Origin: Oscillospiraceae bacterium
GTDB lineage: Bacteria; Bacillota; Clostridia; Oscillospirales; Acutalibacteraceae
DNA length: 6,981 bases
Reading direction: 5' to 3'
Assembly: GCA_902796535.1 (NCBI GenBank)
Contig: CADBPL010000115.1
Location: 1-6,981 of the forward strand
This document shows positions 6,036 to 6,981 of this stretch, one piece after another (positions within the stretch are counted from its first letter, which is position 1; every line of letters starts with the position of its first letter). A model generated the notes under the pieces. That model was given only the letters and a program-made list of their open reading frames with translations. It was not told the origin of the DNA and searched no databases. Both the position numbers and the translations under genes were made by a program.

Positions 6036-6863
6036 TCAGCGCAAGCTCGTCTCCGCCATTCGCAGGAAATCCTCGATCAGGCGATTGACAGTATCGGGCG
6101 CGTCGGTGTTGGCGTTGTGCCCGGCGTTTTTGATCCACTCCAGCGGGATCCCCGTGTTTTTGTGCCACGCCTTATTGTAGCGAATGCAGGAGCCGGCGCG
6201 GTCTTTTTCGCCGCAAATGAGCAGCGCCGGGCAGCGAAGCGCATACGGCAGGTCGGCCTGCATTGCGTCGGCCAGCATTCGGAATCCGTGGCCTGAAAGG
6301 CGGGCGTAGCGCTCCTGATCGCCGTCATACACCAGCATCATTTCACGCATCAGCGCGCGGCCGTATTCCGACGTGGCAACGCCGTTCGTGCCCGATTTGA
6401 GCAAAGACCGCCACGGATAGTGCCGATACACCGGCTCCATCCGCTTAAGCAGCCAGATTTCCGCCGCCGTCACATAACGCCGCTGCAGCGGCGCAGAATC
6501 GATGGAAACAAGCCCTTTCAGTTTTTCCGGAAAAAGCTGTGCGTACATCTGACCGACGTAGCCGCCCATGGATTGACCGACAATAACCGGCTGCTCGATT
6601 TTTTCCTGCCGGAATATGCCGTCCAGCCAGTTGGCCTTGTCGCGCAGATCGAAAGAAAAGTCAAACGGCCAGGACGCCGCGTGAGCGGGAGCGTCCCACA
6701 CGAGCAGCTTGTACCGGCTCTGAAAATGCGCCGTCTGTTTTTCAAACAGGCGATGGTCGGCTGTCAGCCCGGGCAAAAACGCAAGGGCGAATGTCGAATC
6801 AATTCCTTCATTCGTCCAATAGCGGATCGTGCCGCAGCGCGTTTCAAACGTTTTCTCTGTCAA
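6036..6863 (-). CDS. Alpha/beta hydrolase fold protein (275 aa)
   Basis: This is a serine hydrolase of the alpha/beta-fold superfamily, probably a cytosolic esterase or related enzyme; the substrate cannot be read from sequence. The nucleophile elbow is VGQSMGG with Ser98. The acid is probably Asp221 in LICGEKDRAG and the base His249 in NAGHNANTD, so the catalytic triad looks complete. An oxyanion-type loop lies at LPGLTADHRLF (about 30-40), and WDAPAHAAS (56-64) matches the conserved strand-4 region. Helices at about 125-200 would form the cap. The length is normal for the family and there is no signal peptide or membrane segment. The start is TTG: GGAAGGAAG lies nine bases upstream and an in-frame TGA sits three codons before it, so no longer start exists. 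A TAGAAT at 6893-6898 may be a -10 box, but no good -35 accompanies it. Its own terminator follows at 5875-5911. Confidence 0.9.
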   Translation of the reverse strand: MTEKTFETRCGTIRYWTNEGIDSTFALAFLPGLTADHRLFEKQTAHFQSRYKLLVWDAPAHAASWPFDFSFDLRDKANWLDGIFRQEKIEQPVIVGQSMGGYVGQMYAQLFPEKLKGLVSIDSAPLQRRYVTAAEIWLLKRMEPVYRHYPWRSLLKSGTNGVATSEYGRALMREMMLVYDGDQERYARLSGHGFRMLADAMQADLPYALRCPALLICGEKDRAGSCIRYNKAWHKNTGIPLEWIKNAGHNANTDAPDTVNRLIEDFLRMAETSLR

Positions 6864-6869
6864 ATCGCA

Positions 6870-6980
6870 TCACTTCCTTCCGTTGTCGTTCAATTCTAAG
6901 TAACCGCTGATTAAATCGCGGTGTGCAGATTGGCGAGAGGATTTTTCGTCAGATGAAACAAAAAACGCAGGCAATACTTG
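6870..6980 (-). other. Ambiguous edge sequence: tail of an upstream gene or a dispersed repeat
   Basis: One minus-strand frame is open from the window edge to a TGA at 6870-6872 (36 codons, including RQSAHRDLISGYLELNDNGRK before the stop). If real, its last codons would contain the hydrolase ribosome binding site and the genes would be coupled. A second minus frame (ending NPLANLHTAI at 6911-6913) and plus-strand frames are also open across about 6914-6980. Openness in many frames is more typical of a repetitive non-coding element than of one gene. ACCGC and GCGGT at about 6903-6922 form a small inverted repeat. I cannot decide which it is from this window. Confidence 0.25.
6873..6881 (-). 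promoter_or_regulatory. Ribosome binding site that decides the TTG start of the hydrolase
   Basis: GGAAGGAAG on the minus strand lies nine bases before TTG (6861-6863). An ATG closer to it (6868-6870) is in another frame and runs into a stop within nine codons, so TTG is the supported start. Confidence 0.7.
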
Positions 6981-6981
6981 G

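Noticed and set aside
6420..6899. Plus-strand open frame of 159 codons antisense to the hydrolase
   Set aside because: The minus-strand hydrolase has a full catalytic triad, normal length and a ribosome binding site; the plus frame has none of these.

Overview
The window looks like chromosomal DNA from a Gram-positive gut-type anaerobe of the class Clostridia, probably near Ruminococcus/Oscillospiraceae. This is inferred from strong AGGAGG-type ribosome binding sites, GTG and TTG starts, Gram-positive signal peptides, rho-independent terminators, and BspA-type (LRR_5) leucine-rich repeats combined with FIVAR and bacterial Ig-like modules and a Thr/Ala-rich linker. No rRNA, tRNA, CRISPR array or transposase gene was recognised. 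All four confident genes lie on the minus strand, so transcription runs from high to low coordinates.

Layout from right to left. Positions 6870-6981 are ambiguous edge sequence: the tail of an upstream gene or a dispersed repeat. Positions 6036-6863 encode a cytosolic alpha/beta hydrolase with a complete Ser-Asp-His triad, ended by a terminator at 5875-5911. A sigma-A-like promoter at 5780-5808 then starts a two-gene operon. Its first gene (3926-5755) is an ECF-type sigma factor fused, through a probable membrane segment and a Thr/Ser/Ala-rich linker, to a BspA-type LRR domain. The second (917-3925) begins with GTG directly after the sigma stop codon. It encodes a 1002-residue secreted protein with BspA-type LRRs, three FIVAR repeats and Ig-like domains. 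A terminator at 837-884 closes the operon. Positions 334-836 are AT-rich and hold no convincing intact gene, but do hold a coding-like fragment, a palindrome and a pair of direct repeats. Positions 49-333 encode a small exported protein with its own promoter.

The most notable system is the sigma-LRR fusion coupled to a secreted LRR protein. Both proteins carry the same LRR module and nearly the same C-terminal LRR cap. A reasonable inference is that the sigma factor is membrane-anchored and senses something outside the cell through its LRR domain, with the secreted LRR/FIVAR protein as partner, competitor or output. No separate anti-sigma gene lies beside it in this window.
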